Origin: Actinomycetota bacterium
Lineage (GTDB): Bacteria > Actinomycetota > Actinomycetes > Streptosporangiales > Streptosporangiaceae
Direction: 5' to 3'
Length of the DNA stretch: 41,138 nucleotides
Assembly: GCA_021324595.1 (NCBI GenBank)
Contig: JAJPIV010000046.1
Location: 1-41,138 of the forward strand
Notes under the pieces: model-generated
Databases searched by the model: none
Seen by the model: only the letters and a program-made list of their open reading frames with translations
What the model was told of the DNA's origin: nothing
Position numbers and translations under genes: made by a program
Part shown: positions 14,906-24,661 of the stretch, in pieces
Layout of the letters: each line of letters starts with the position of its first letter
How positions within the stretch are numbered: position 1 is the stretch's first letter

Positions 14906-16840
14906 CTAGGACCGGTGGCGCGCCTCCTCCGGCCGCGGCGCGGCAAGCTCGGCCGCCTGGGCCGACCCGGCCGGCGAGCGGTACCAGGAGCGCCAGATGA
15001 GCCGGTAGACCGGGATCGCCCTGGGGATGTCGCGTAGCCCGGGGATGAACGGGACAAGCAGCAGCAGCAGCGTGGCGATGCCGGTCAGGTACACGGCCCA
15101 GACGTCCACGCTGGCCGAGCTGGCGAACGGGCTGACGTGGTACCACATCGTGTACAGCCACAGCCACGGCTGGCCCGGGTAGCTGCCGGTCTCGTTCATC
15201 ACGCCCCACTGGTCGCCGGTGAGGTGCATCTTCGACGCCTGCGAGATGTAGTAGCCGCCGTCGGCGATGAACAGCAGCGGCTTGGTGAAGTCGGTCCCGT
15301 AGAACTGGCGCTGGGCGAGCAGGTCGGCGTCGAGCGACCCGCTGCGGGCCATCGCCAGCTCGTAGGACATCATCACCGGCACCGGGCCCGCGGCCGGCAG
15401 CCGCAGGTCCCCGTTGTTGAACGGGACCTTCTTCGCGCCGGGGGCCGTCGCGTTGGCGTACGCGGTCGCCCAGGCCCGCTGCCGCGCGGGCGGGGCGGCG
15501 TCGAAGGTGCGCAGCGCCGCCGCCAGGGCCGGGGTGGTCCTGGCGAGCGAGGCGAGCGGCCTCAGGACGAAGTCCTGGGCGGCGTTGACCGGCTGGGCGA
15601 TCCCGGCCAGCTTCTGCCAGCTCACCGGGCCCACTTGCTGCAGCGCGCCGGTCCCGTTGTTGTACGGCGGTCCGTAGTTGGCCGCCAGCGCCGTGCCGTT
15701 GAGCTCGGTGGCCGCGGTGTAGACGAAGTCCACTGGCGCGACCCGGCCCCAGGTCTGCAGCGTGAGCGGCGGGACGTCCGGGGAGGACAGCACGCCGGCC
15801 ATGACCAGCACGAGGGCGCCGACGATCACCGTCGCGACCGTGCCCTCCTTGATGATGTCGTAGCGCCGGCTCGGCCCCCGCCACGGCCCCGCGTCGGCGG
15901 CCCTGGCCGCCTGCCGGGCGCGGCGCCCGCGCAGCGGCCGCCGCGGCAGCGGGTGGCTGACGCCGCGGACGCGGACCAGCAGTATGTGCGCGCCGACGAT
16001 CGCGACCAGCACCAGCGGCATCAGCACGATGTGCCACATGAACATCTGGCCGAAGTTCATGGCGTTCCAGATCGAGCCGATGCCGACGGCGTTGAAGGCG
16101 TCCTTGCCGTTGGTGGCGATCCACTGGGAGTCGAAGTTCTGCTGGGACAGGTAGCCGGTGAACGCGGTCACGATCGAGGCCATGAACGCGACCACGCCGG
16201 TGATCCAGGTGAGCGCCCGGCGGCCGCGCCAGGCGGCCATCCAGAACTTGCCCCACAGGTGGATGACCATGAAGGCCATGAACAGCTCCACCGACCACAG
16301 GTGGACGCTGTTGAAGAAGTGGCCGACCGCGTTGGTGTGCCACCAGTCGGAGCCGCCGAGCGCCAGGCCGAAGCCCGAGACGATCGCGATGCCGAGCGCC
16401 ACCAGCGTCGCGACGCCGAAGACGTAGACCCACGAGGCCACATAGGCAGGCTGCCGGTCGGGCACCAGCTTCTTCGGCGGCAGCGTCCGCGCGGCCCAGG
16501 TCCGCACCCGGGCGGTCCACATCCGCTCATCGCCCGCCTCCGGCTCAGCCGCCCGGACCGCGAGCTGGGCGGCGCCGGCCGCCTCGCCGGCGGCGCCCTG
16601 GCCGGGCGGGCCGTCGCCTGCCGGGCCCGGGCCGCCCGGGTCCGGGCCCGCCGGCGGCAGCGCGCCGCCCTTGGCGTGCGGGAAGGGGATGAGCAGCGCT
16701 GCGCCGAAGATGACGATCATCACCGCGATGACGATCAGGTTGGCGACCGAGATGTCGATGAACGACCAGTGCAGGTAGGTGCCCGGCTGGTTCAGGTCGA
16801 TCGCAAGCGGTCCCCGGTGAAGGAGGACGGAGGGGTCCAT
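14906..16840 (-). CDS. Stand-alone cytochrome b (QcrB N-domain-like) with large outer domain
   Basis: A 644-residue protein. An N-terminal TM helix (about 30-52) and a Gly/Pro linker are followed by a cytochrome b core with haem ligands H180/H194 (helix B, 13 residues between) and H270/H285 (helix D, 14 between). Next come another helix (TVATVIVGALVLVMAGV), a soluble domain of about 220 residues and a last helix (YLTGIATLLLLLVPFIPG). The quinol Qo motif PEWY and the rest of the QcrB C-terminal domain were not found, and no Rieske or cytochrome c gene is adjacent. The ATG follows AGGAGAGCAG. A perfect DevR-type palindrome lies about 113 bases upstream, so expression under hypoxia is likely. 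It probably moves electrons between quinone and an unknown partner. Confidence 0.85.
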   Translation of the reverse strand: MDPSVLLHRGPLAIDLNQPGTYLHWSFIDISVANLIVIAVMIVIFGAALLIPFPHAKGGALPPAGPDPGGPGPAGDGPPGQGAAGEAAGAAQLAVRAAEPEAGDERMWTARVRTWAARTLPPKKLVPDRQPAYVASWVYVFGVATLVALGIAIVSGFGLALGGSDWWHTNAVGHFFNSVHLWSVELFMAFMVIHLWGKFWMAAWRGRRALTWITGVVAFMASIVTAFTGYLSQQNFDSQWIATNGKDAFNAVGIGSIWNAMNFGQMFMWHIVLMPLVLVAIVGAHILLVRVRGVSHPLPRRPLRGRRARQAARAADAGPWRGPSRRYDIIKEGTVATVIVGALVLVMAGVLSSPDVPPLTLQTWGRVAPVDFVYTAATELNGTALAANYGPPYNNGTGALQQVGPVSWQKLAGIAQPVNAAQDFVLRPLASLARTTPALAAALRTFDAAPPARQRAWATAYANATAPGAKKVPFNNGDLRLPAAGPVPVMMSYELAMARSGSLDADLLAQRQFYGTDFTKPLLFIADGGYYISQASKMHLTGDQWGVMNETGSYPGQPWLWLYTMWYHVSPFASSASVDVWAVYLTGIATLLLLLVPFIPGLRDIPRAIPVYRLIWRSWYRSPAGSAQAAELAAPRPEEARHRS

Positions 16841-16930
16841 CTGCTCTCCTCAGAAATGGGCCGGGCATCGCCGCCCGGCGAGTTCACCACGTGCGTCCTC
16901 ACTCTCGCCCGGCAGCGTACCCGGCAGGCA

Positions 16931-16966
16931 GGGATGTCGGTCACGCGGGCGCGGGACCTAGGTCCC
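16931..16966 (-). promoter_or_regulatory. Tandem DevR/DosR-type boxes upstream of cytochrome b
   Basis: GGGACCTAGGTCCC at 16953-16966 is a perfect 14-bp palindrome, the best DevR-type site in the window. A weaker relative, GGGATGTCGGTCAC, begins exactly 22 bp away at 16931. Tandem sites two helical turns apart are typical of DosR-controlled promoters. The pair lies about 90-125 bases upstream of the cytochrome b start. Motifs are seen; binding is inferred. Confidence 0.7.
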
Positions 16967-17017
16967 CGGGGCGCCGGGGGGCCGGGGCGATCGGCGCGAG
17001 GCCTTGGAGAGGATGCG

Positions 17018-17051
17018 GGATGCCCGCCCCGGCATTCCGGGGCGGGCATCC
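17018..17051 (-). terminator. Strong hairpin terminator after the 197-residue membrane gene
   Basis: GGATGCCCGCCCCGG (17018-17032) and its exact complement (17037-17051) form a perfect 15-bp stem with loop CATT. It starts 15 bases after the minus-strand stop at 17066 and precedes the cytochrome b promoter region. The two genes therefore probably have separate transcripts. No T-tract. Confidence 0.75.
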
Positions 17052-17065
17052 GCGCGACCCCCGGG

Positions 17066-17659
17066 TCAGGCGACCGGGGCCCGGGCCGGGCCGACCGCCG
17101 CCGGGAACACCTCGGCGTCCGCGGGCACCCGGCGGGAGTGCCACAGGCCGAGGAAGGACAGGATCAGCATCAGGCCGGCGCCGACGAACGAGACGATCGC
17201 GCCGATCCAGATGATCTGCCCCATCTGCCAGAAGCCGTACGCCTCGAGCAGCATGCCGCGCAGCGTGGTGCCGCGGAACACCGTCTGGACCTGGTTCGCC
17301 AGCGCGATGTTCTTGGGCTGCGCCAGCGACTTGGCCGACAGCTGCGCGTAGGTCAGCCCGCCGCCGATCTCCTTGAGGTGGACGGCGATGAAGTGGTCGG
17401 CGTAGGTCTCCGCCTGGGCGCCGTTGGTCATGAGCTGCCCGGCGTACTGCCTCATCGCCGCCGCGTCGGCACGCGGCAGCGCCTTGATCTCGGGGCTGTT
17501 CGCGGCCGGGAACGTGATCTTCTGCTCCTGCAGCTGCGTCGTGACCTGGTTGCTGACGAACACGTGCCCCCAGGTCAGCAGCGCGCCGGCGATCAGCAGG
17601 ACCGCGGCCACGGCGAAGCCCGCCATCACCATCAGCAGGTCAAAGGTCCTCCTGCGCAT
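17066..17659 (-). CDS. Two-TM membrane protein with extracytoplasmic helical domain
   Basis: This 197-residue protein has TM1 at about 8-29 (LLMVMAGFAVAAVLLIAGAL), an outer domain of about 115 residues rich in Gln/Ala (VTTQLQEQKITFP, DAAAMRQYAGQLMTNGAQAE) and TM2 at about 148-173, then a short tail. I recognise no characterised family. Its position beside the cytochrome b, and DevR-type boxes upstream of both, suggest a companion of that redox protein. The outer domain has His32, His89 and His94 but no CxxCH haem motif. ATG 17659 is supported by AGGAGG with 7-base spacing. It is divergent from devS. Confidence 0.7.
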   Translation of the reverse strand: MRRRTFDLLMVMAGFAVAAVLLIAGALLTWGHVFVSNQVTTQLQEQKITFPAANSPEIKALPRADAAAMRQYAGQLMTNGAQAETYADHFIAVHLKEIGGGLTYAQLSAKSLAQPKNIALANQVQTVFRGTTLRGMLLEAYGFWQMGQIIWIGAIVSFVGAGLMLILSFLGLWHSRRVPADAEVFPAAVGPARAPVA

Positions 17660-17676
17660 TTCGATGCCTCCTGTAA

Positions 17677-19614
<1,938 letters not shown>

Positions 19615-19622
19615 CGGGGCCG

Positions 19623-19664
19623 CCCGGCCCGCACGGCCGCGGCCCCGGCGTGCGGCGGGCCGGG
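19623..19664. terminator. Inverted repeat between convergent devS and devR
   Basis: CCCGGCCCGC (19623-19632) and its exact complement (19655-19664) enclose 22 bases containing further GC-rich self-complementary sequence. The element fills the 57-base gap between the devS stop (19614) and the devR stop (19672). It is likely a shared terminator. No T-tract. Confidence 0.5.
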
Positions 19665-19671
19665 CGCGGCC

Positions 19672-20427
19672 TCAGCGTGCGGCCGGCCCGTGGCCGCGCC
19701 CGGCGCCCTGGCCGTGCCCGGCCCCGTGGGCGTGGCCACGCTCATCAGCTCCGGCCGCCGGGCCATGCTCCTCGAAGACCCGCGCCGCGTAGGCGGCCGC
19801 CTGGGTGCGCCGCTCCATGCCCAGCTTGGCGAAGAGCGCGGAGACATAATTCTTGACGGTCTTCTCCGCCAGGAACAGGCGCTCGCCGATCTGCCGGTTG
19901 GTCAGCCCCTCGCCGATCAGCTCCAGGATCTTCCGCTCCTGGCCGGTCAGCGCCGCGAGCGGGTCGGAGCGCCGCGACTGGTCACGCATCCGGGCCATCA
20001 CCCTGCTGGCGGCCTCCGGGTCGAGCAGCGACCGGCCGGAGGCGACGGTGCGGACCGCCCCGACCAGGTCGGTGCCCCGGATCTGCTTGAGCACGTACCC
20101 CGAGGCCCCTGCCATGATCGCGTCGAACAGCGCGTCGTCGTCGCCGAACGAGGTCAGCATCAGGCACGCGACCTCCGGCATCCGCGACCTGATGTCCCGG
20201 CAGACGCTGACCCCGTCGCCGTCGGGCAGCCGCACGTCGAGCACGGCGACGTCGGGCCGCAGCGCCGGGATCCGGGCGAGCGCCGACGCGGCGGTCCCGG
20301 CCTCGCCGACCACGGTGATGTCGGGCTCGGCCTCCAGCAGGTCCCGCACGCCGCGCCGGACGATCTCGTGATCGTCGAGGAGGAACACCTTGATGCTCTT
20401 GTCGGTCCCGCCGGGATTCTCGTCCAT
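19672..20427 (-). CDS. devR: Dormancy-type NarL/LuxR response regulator DevR (DosR)
   Basis: This 251-residue regulator is close to mycobacterial DosR along its length. The receiver domain has [20 protein letters not shown] and phospho-acceptor Asp64 in [13 protein letters not shown]; the switch region has LMLTSF and [11 protein letters not shown]; the HTH has [20 protein letters not shown] and [14 protein letters not shown]. It should bind the GGGACC-N2-GGTCCC palindromes found nearby. Unlike DosR it carries a C-terminal tail of about 30 residues rich in Gly and His ([17 protein letters not shown]), which might bind metal. The ATG at 20427 has only a distant GGAAGGG. The hairpin at 20449-20467 lies in its leader. 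Confidence 0.95.
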   Translation of the reverse strand: MDENPGGTDKSIKVFLLDDHEIVRRGVRDLLEAEPDITVVGEAGTAASALARIPALRPDVAVLDVRLPDGDGVSVCRDIRSRMPEVACLMLTSFGDDDALFDAIMAGASGYVLKQIRGTDLVGAVRTVASGRSLLDPEAASRVMARMRDQSRRSDPLAALTGQERKILELIGEGLTNRQIGERLFLAEKTVKNYVSALFAKLGMERRTQAAAYAARVFEEHGPAAGADERGHAHGAGHGQGAGRGHGPAAR

Positions 20428-20448
20428 GTTCCGTAGCGCCCTTCCGTT

Positions 20449-20467
20449 GGCCCGCGAGCCGCGGGCC
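20449..20467. promoter_or_regulatory. Perfect 8-bp inverted repeat in the devR leader
   Basis: GGCCCGCG-AGC-CGCGGGCC (20449-20467) is symmetric, 22 bases upstream of the devR ATG and 81 bases downstream of the preceding nitroreductase stop. It could be the terminator of that gene, an operator, or a leader hairpin limiting devR translation. Which one cannot be told from sequence. Confidence 0.4.
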
Positions 20468-20547
20468 TCAGCCGTTCTCCGCGCGGCCAGCTCTCCTGCG
20501 ACTGTAGCCGCACCTCGCCAGTTCGCGGATCCGGGCGCTGTCCCCGC

Positions 20548-21567
20548 TCAGAGCAGCACCTCGTCGACCGGCCGCCGGACGCTCACCGCCGCCTGCCCTG
20601 TGGTGCCGAACCTCACCACCATCTGCGGGTAGGCGCCCCCGGTCAGGCTCTCCCTGATGAAGGCCCGCAGGGAGGGCACCTCAAGCGGCTGGCTGTGCAG
20701 CGCCGCGCTGACCCCGCTGCTGCTGGCGAGCAGCAGCACCCGCTGCAGCGCCTGGCCAGCGCGGACCCAGTCCGCGGGCTGGTCGGCTCCGGTGGTCAGG
20801 ACCGTCACCGCCCCGGCGGACCGCGGGCGCACGTCGGTGCCGGACGGCGGCAGCCCCCAGCCGTGACCGTGGGCGAAGTCCCGGCTCGGGAACGCCGGCT
20901 CGGTCCGCTCGGGGCGCGCCGGGTACGCGGTCGCCGGCACGCCGTCCCGCCGCTGGCTGCCCGGAGGCGGGGCCCACTTCGCCTGCTCGCGCACCCGGGC
21001 GGGGTCCAGGCGCAGCGCGTGATCGGCCGCCTCCACCACGGCTGACAGCGCGCCGCGCTGGTGATCGTCGCTCATGATCCGCAAGGTGGCGCCCTCGCGG
21101 GCAGCCTCCTCCCTGAGCGTCGCGAGCAGGCCGGCGGGCAGCGGCTCGTCGTCGAAGCCGCCCCGGTGGGTCCGGCGGCGCGGAATCTCCGCGAACAGGC
21201 GCCGCTCGTAGTCGGCGGGCGGCGTCTGCCCCTCCCAGGTGATCCTCGCGATCAGGTTCGGAAGGTCCGGGTCGGGAAGCAGGCGCACGCGGGGAACCAG
21301 GCCGAGGTAGCGGAGCGCGACCCGGGCGGTGAAGACCGCGGCGCCGCAGCTGATGACCATCTCCCGGCCGTCGGGATCCGCGACCGGCATCCGCCGCTCG
21401 GTGTCGGCGTGCACGCCGATCCCGTCACTGTCCTTGCTGAACCACCAGGGCTGGGTGTTGCTGACCGACGGTGCGTGCACGGCCGCCTCCACCACGAAGC
21501 GCGTGATCTCCTCGGGGGTGCTCGCCTGCACCGGGAGCTCACCGGACGGAGCCCAGAACATGTTCAT
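20548..21567 (-). CDS. Acg-like nitroreductase-family protein 1
   Basis: This 339-residue protein of the Acg subgroup (mycobacterial Rv2032, Rv3127 and Rv3131 are DosR-induced relatives) carries the FMN-site start VVEAAVHAPSVSNTQPWWF (about 25-43). It also has GREMVISCGAAVFTARVALRYLG, RRRTHRGGFDDEPLPAGLL and, late, DWVRAGQALQRVLLLASSSGVSAALHSQPLE. These proteins have two fused nitroreductase folds with a lid over FMN and no proven enzyme activity; flavin storage or stress roles have been proposed. The ATG follows GAGAGGG. A DevR-type palindrome lies 116 bases upstream. devR follows downstream on the same strand. Confidence 0.9.
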   Translation of the reverse strand: MNMFWAPSGELPVQASTPEEITRFVVEAAVHAPSVSNTQPWWFSKDSDGIGVHADTERRMPVADPDGREMVISCGAAVFTARVALRYLGLVPRVRLLPDPDLPNLIARITWEGQTPPADYERRLFAEIPRRRTHRGGFDDEPLPAGLLATLREEAAREGATLRIMSDDHQRGALSAVVEAADHALRLDPARVREQAKWAPPPGSQRRDGVPATAYPARPERTEPAFPSRDFAHGHGWGLPPSGTDVRPRSAGAVTVLTTGADQPADWVRAGQALQRVLLLASSSGVSAALHSQPLEVPSLRAFIRESLTGGAYPQMVVRFGTTGQAAVSVRRPVDEVLL

Positions 21568-21682
21568 AGCCCTCTCCCCACGCGCCGCCCGCACGCGGGC
21601 CGCCTGCGGTCGCGGTGACCTGCGGCACCAGTCAACCCCCGAACCCCGCCCAGGTCGAGTACCCGAACGCCGGTTCCGGGGC

Positions 21683-21696
21683 GGGACCTTGGTCGC
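21683..21696 (-). promoter_or_regulatory. DevR/DosR-type box upstream of Acg-like gene 1
   Basis: GGGACCTTGGTCGC matches 11 of 12 fixed positions of GGGACC-N2-GGTCCC. It is embedded in a longer symmetric context (GGGGC before, GCCCC after). It lies 116 bases upstream of the gene starting at 21567 and inside the 216-bp gap behind the second Acg-like gene, so gene 1 has its own promoter. Confidence 0.65.
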
Positions 21697-21783
21697 CCCG
21701 CCGCCCGGCCGCGCCGTCCCGCCGCGCCGTCCCGCCGCGCCGGCACCGGTCGCGTCACGCCGGCGCCTGCCATGCCGCACCGG

Positions 21784-22773
21784 TCACGCGGCACGGCCGG
21801 GCTCGGTGAGCTCGTCGGCCGGGCGGCGGGGCGTGGCCAGCGTGACCCGGGCCACGCCGAGCTGCAGGAGCACCTGCGGCGGCCCGGGCAGGCCGATCCT
21901 GGACTGGATCAGCGCCCTGACCCGCCGGCTGTCCAGTGCCTGTGAGTGCAGGTTCGCGAAGACCCAGCGGGAGGCGGCGTGCAGGAGCAGCCGGTACAGG
22001 GCCTGCCCCGCCCTGATCCAGTCGGCCCTGGTGTCGGCCGGCGTGATCAGCGCGGCCGTCACCACGCCTGGCACGGCGCGGGCCGGCAGCGCGAAGCCAT
22101 CCAGGGCGCGCCGGGACGCCGGCCCGCCGGCTCCCGCCTGAGGCGGCAGGGCCGCGGCCGGGATGCCGTCCCGGGCCGTGCTTCCTGGCAGCCTCACCCA
22201 CTGGCGCAGGTCGGCGCGCACGCGGTGATCGTCCCGGGCGTGCCGCGCGACGTCGGCGACGATCGCGGCCAGCCGGCCGTAACGGGCCGGCCCGTCAATC
22301 AGCGCCAGCGCCGCGTGCTCTGCGATGGCGTCGTGCTGCAGGGCGACGATCAGCCCCGGCGGCAGCGGCTCGGCGGTGAACGCGTCCCGGTGCGTGTGCC
22401 GGTGCGGCAGGGCGCTGAGCATCTGCTGCTCCACCTCGGTGAGCGGGGACGGCGCCCCGAGCGCCACCCGCGCGATCAGGCCGGGCCGCTCCGGGCTGGG
22501 CAGGAGCTGGACCACGGGGGAGTAGCCGAGCGAGCGGATCGCAAGGCGCAGGCCGAACAGGGCGGCACCGCAGCTCATCAGCATGTCCCGGCCGGCCAGG
22601 TCGGCGCGGAGCCTGCGGCTGTAGTCGGCGTGCAGCTCGATCGAGTAGGTGCCGACCCGGAACCGCCATGGCTGGGTGTTGAGCACCGACGGCGCGCGCG
22701 CGGCCATCGCCAGCATCTCGTACACCCGGTCGGCGGGGATCGGCACCCGGTGCCGGACGGCCTGCTCGGTCAT
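21784..22773 (-). CDS. Acg-like nitroreductase-family protein 2
   Basis: The 329-residue paralogue of the neighbouring gene has MAARAPSVLNTQPWRFRV (about 22-39), GRDMLMSCGAALFGLRLAIRS, LPHRHTHRDAFTAEPLPPG and DWIRAGQALYRLLLHAASRW. The same FMN-binding double nitroreductase fold is expected. The two copies align over their whole length but differ widely, indicating an old duplication. The ATG is supported by CGGAGG with 5-base spacing. A DevR-type palindrome lies 80 bases upstream. It is divergent from the secreted protein gene at 23089. Confidence 0.9.
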   Translation of the reverse strand: MTEQAVRHRVPIPADRVYEMLAMAARAPSVLNTQPWRFRVGTYSIELHADYSRRLRADLAGRDMLMSCGAALFGLRLAIRSLGYSPVVQLLPSPERPGLIARVALGAPSPLTEVEQQMLSALPHRHTHRDAFTAEPLPPGLIVALQHDAIAEHAALALIDGPARYGRLAAIVADVARHARDDHRVRADLRQWVRLPGSTARDGIPAAALPPQAGAGGPASRRALDGFALPARAVPGVVTAALITPADTRADWIRAGQALYRLLLHAASRWVFANLHSQALDSRRVRALIQSRIGLPGPPQVLLQLGVARVTLATPRRPADELTEPGRAA

Positions 22774-23088
22774 GGCAGCCTCCGTTCCTCGGTGAGAGCA
22801 GGCTGGCCGGTCCGGGCCGCCCGCTGCCAGGGGCGTTGGGGACGGTGATCCGGGACCTTGGTACCTGGCCGCGCATGCCGCTCGGATCGCCACCGGCCGG
22901 TGAGCGATTCCCCTGGCGCAAGCATCCCGGCGAAATCCCAGGAACCTCACAGGCAATGCCGGTCTCCCGCAAATCGCCCCGCCGTAGCCTTGCCGTGCCC
23001 TCGTTGGCCGGGCGGCGGCGCGCCAGCGGACGTCCCCGCCGGGCTGGCAGCGGGCGCCATCCGCCAACCAAGAACACGAGGTCATCCG
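22774..23088. other. 315-bp divergent intergenic region
   Basis: The gap separates Acg-like gene 2 (minus) from the secreted protein gene (plus). It contains the DevR-type box at 22853-22866, a weaker flanking GGGGACGGTGATCC directly beside it, and no gene-like frame. The plus-strand promoter for the secreted protein must also lie here; I cannot place it. Confidence 0.5.
22853..22866 (-). promoter_or_regulatory. DevR/DosR-type box upstream of Acg-like gene 2
   Basis: GGGACCTTGGTACC matches 11 of 12 fixed positions of GGGACC-N2-GGTCCC, 80 bases upstream of the start at 22773. It shares the core GGGACCTTGGT with the box in front of Acg-like gene 1, supporting common control of the two paralogues. 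Confidence 0.65.
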
Positions 23089-24180
23089 ATGCTGAGACGT
23101 TCCATCCGCGCGCTCGTCACGGCCACCCTGGCCGCGGGCGTGGCCGCCGGGGCCGGAGCCGGCTCTGCCGCCGCGGCCCCGGCCGGGAGCTGGTCCGGGC
23201 CGGGCCATCCGGTCCCGGGCGCGTTCACCGATGAGTCCCCCGCCCTGAGCGCGGTCACCTTCCCGGGCCCGATCGGCCAGGCGGTCCTGGTCGCCTGGCG
23301 GGGCCGGGGCGCGGCCGGGCCGGTCCGGTACCGGTTCCGGTCACCGTCCTTCCGCACAGGCGCGTGGTCGGCGGTCGGCACCGTGCCGGGCGCGTCCACG
23401 AGCTCGGCCCCGGCGGTCGCCTCCTACCGTGACCCGTCCGGGCGCCTTGCGGTGCTTGCCGTCTGGACCGGGCGGGCCGACCACCACATCTGGTACTCCC
23501 AGGGCCGCGCCCTCGTGACCGGCGCGATCGCGTGGGCCAGGCCGGCGGTCCTGCCCGCCTCGGTGCGGTACACGAGCACGATCGACGGGCCCGCCGTGCT
23601 CTTCCCCGCCCACAGCGACGCGGTGATCGTGACCTGGCGCGGCCCGGCCAGCCACGTCAGGTACGTGGTCGGCCGCCCGAGAGGGCGCGGGTTCGTCTGG
23701 TCGGCCTCCCGGGCGATCCCCGGCAGCCCGGCGCCCGGCACGCGCTGCACCCTGTTCCCGTGCACCAGCGCCACCCCCGCCATCACCGAGGAGTCCACGG
23801 GAACGGCGCGGGGCGTGGTCTACGTGTTCTGGAAGCAGCTCGGCGGCACCGGGGTGTACTACGCCGCGGCGCGCGACCCGCTGACGGCCTCCCGCGGGAG
23901 GCTGGCCTGGTCCGCGCCCGCCCGGGTGGCCGGCGCGGCGACCTCGGCCGGCCCGGCGGCGTCGGCGCTCGGGGTCAACGGATTCGGGCCGGTGCTGCTC
24001 GTCTACAAGGCCCCCGCCACGGTGGCGGTCCGGTACCAGACCCTGGCCGGCGGCAGCTGGAGCACCGTGGCACGGGTCCCCGGAGCGCGCACCGGCGTGG
24101 CCCCGGCCCTGCTGCGCGGCCTGCTGGCCACCACCACCCCGACCACGATCGGCAACATCATCCTGCGCGTCTACCGCTGA
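23089..24180 (+). CDS. Secreted, propeller-like repeat protein
   Basis: This 363-residue protein has an Ala-rich signal peptide (MLRRSIRALVTATLAAGVAA, predicted cleavage near residue 30 after AAA). The mature part contains recurring segments of about 45-60 residues with a pattern such as SAPAVASYRDPSGRLAVLAV, TIDGPAVLFPAHSDAVIVTW, ATPAITEESTGTARGVVYVF and VLLVYKAP. This is what a beta-propeller of the sialidase/BNR-like type looks like, but I see no catalytic site. One Cys pair (RCTLFPC) may form a disulfide. The ATG follows GAGGT with 6-base spacing. A 15-bp terminator stem follows the stop by six bases. Function unknown. Confidence 0.8.
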   Translation: MLRRSIRALVTATLAAGVAAGAGAGSAAAAPAGSWSGPGHPVPGAFTDESPALSAVTFPGPIGQAVLVAWRGRGAAGPVRYRFRSPSFRTGAWSAVGTVPGASTSSAPAVASYRDPSGRLAVLAVWTGRADHHIWYSQGRALVTGAIAWARPAVLPASVRYTSTIDGPAVLFPAHSDAVIVTWRGPASHVRYVVGRPRGRGFVWSASRAIPGSPAPGTRCTLFPCTSATPAITEESTGTARGVVYVFWKQLGGTGVYYAAARDPLTASRGRLAWSAPARVAGAATSAGPAASALGVNGFGPVLLVYKAPATVAVRYQTLAGGSWSTVARVPGARTGVAPALLRGLLATTTPTTIGNIILRVYR

Positions 24181-24185
24181 CGCCC

Positions 24186-24223
24186 GCGGCCGCCCGGCCC
24201 GCGCCGCAGGGCCGGGCGGCCGC
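24186..24223 (+). terminator. Strong hairpin terminator after the secreted protein gene
   Basis: GCGGCCGCCCGGCCC (24186-24200) and its exact complement (24209-24223) form a perfect 15-bp stem with an 8-base loop. It begins six bases after the stop at 24180. No T-tract follows, as usual in this genome. Confidence 0.8.
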
Positions 24224-24333
24224 GCGCCGCCCCGTCGCGCAGGCCGTGACGGGCGCGATCCCCTGGCCGGCGGGCGGCCCGGCGGCGTGCCCTGGTGCCG
24301 GGCCGCGCCCGCCCGGGGCCGCGGCCACGAAGG

Positions 24334-24580
24334 CTCGCCGACCTCGCCGGCCAGGTCAGCGCCACGTTCGGCGCGCCCCGCCCGGTCAACCCGGATTCCC
24401 CCGCCCAGGTCCTGCCCGCGCTCGCCGCGGACGGAATCAGGCTGCCATCGTCGGGGCGTGGTGCCGGGGCGCTGGGCGTGGCGCGGCGGAGGCGCGCTGC
24501 AGGTCTCGCGGATCCAACGCCGGGCGGTCGTGGCGGACCCGGCCTGGGTGCTGGTGGTCGCCGCCGCCGCCCCGCGCCCG
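24334..24580 (+). pseudogene. Decayed fragment of a family-A DNA polymerase (bifunctional 3'-5' exonuclease/polymerase type)
   Basis: Two pieces of one family appear in different frames. Frame A (24334-24453) reads RLADLAGQVSATFGAP and VNPDSPAQVLPALAADGIRL, like the region before the fingers domain. Frame B (24467-24580) reads GRWAWRGGGALQVSRIQRRA then VVADPAWVLVV, matching the conserved GRW-GGALQIPR-LRRAVVADPGW block of actinobacterial polymerases. The metal-binding Asp region (normally DA-QLEPR) has become AAAAPRP. About 70 residues normally lying between the two blocks are missing, so there was an internal deletion with frame change. No start or full domain remains. It is within the otherwise gene-free stretch 24181-24661. 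The family comparison is from memory. Confidence 0.6.
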
Positions 24581-24661
24581 TCGCGTTCCCGATGAACACC
24601 ACCGTGGTCAAGTGCCGCGCCGGCGCCAGGTGAGGGCAGCCCCCAGCCCGGCCGGCGGGAC

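Noticed and set aside
14906-16840. qcrB of the ordinary cytochrome bcc complex
   Set aside because: No qcrA or qcrC beside it, no PEWY motif seen, and the C-terminal half is a large soluble domain unlike QcrB.
24181-24661. N-terminal extension of a minus-strand gene or a separate minus-strand gene
   Set aside because: Minus-strand frames here are Arg/Ala/Gly low complexity; the only recognisable similarity is on the plus strand (polymerase relic), and the LysM-BTAD stop is at 24662.
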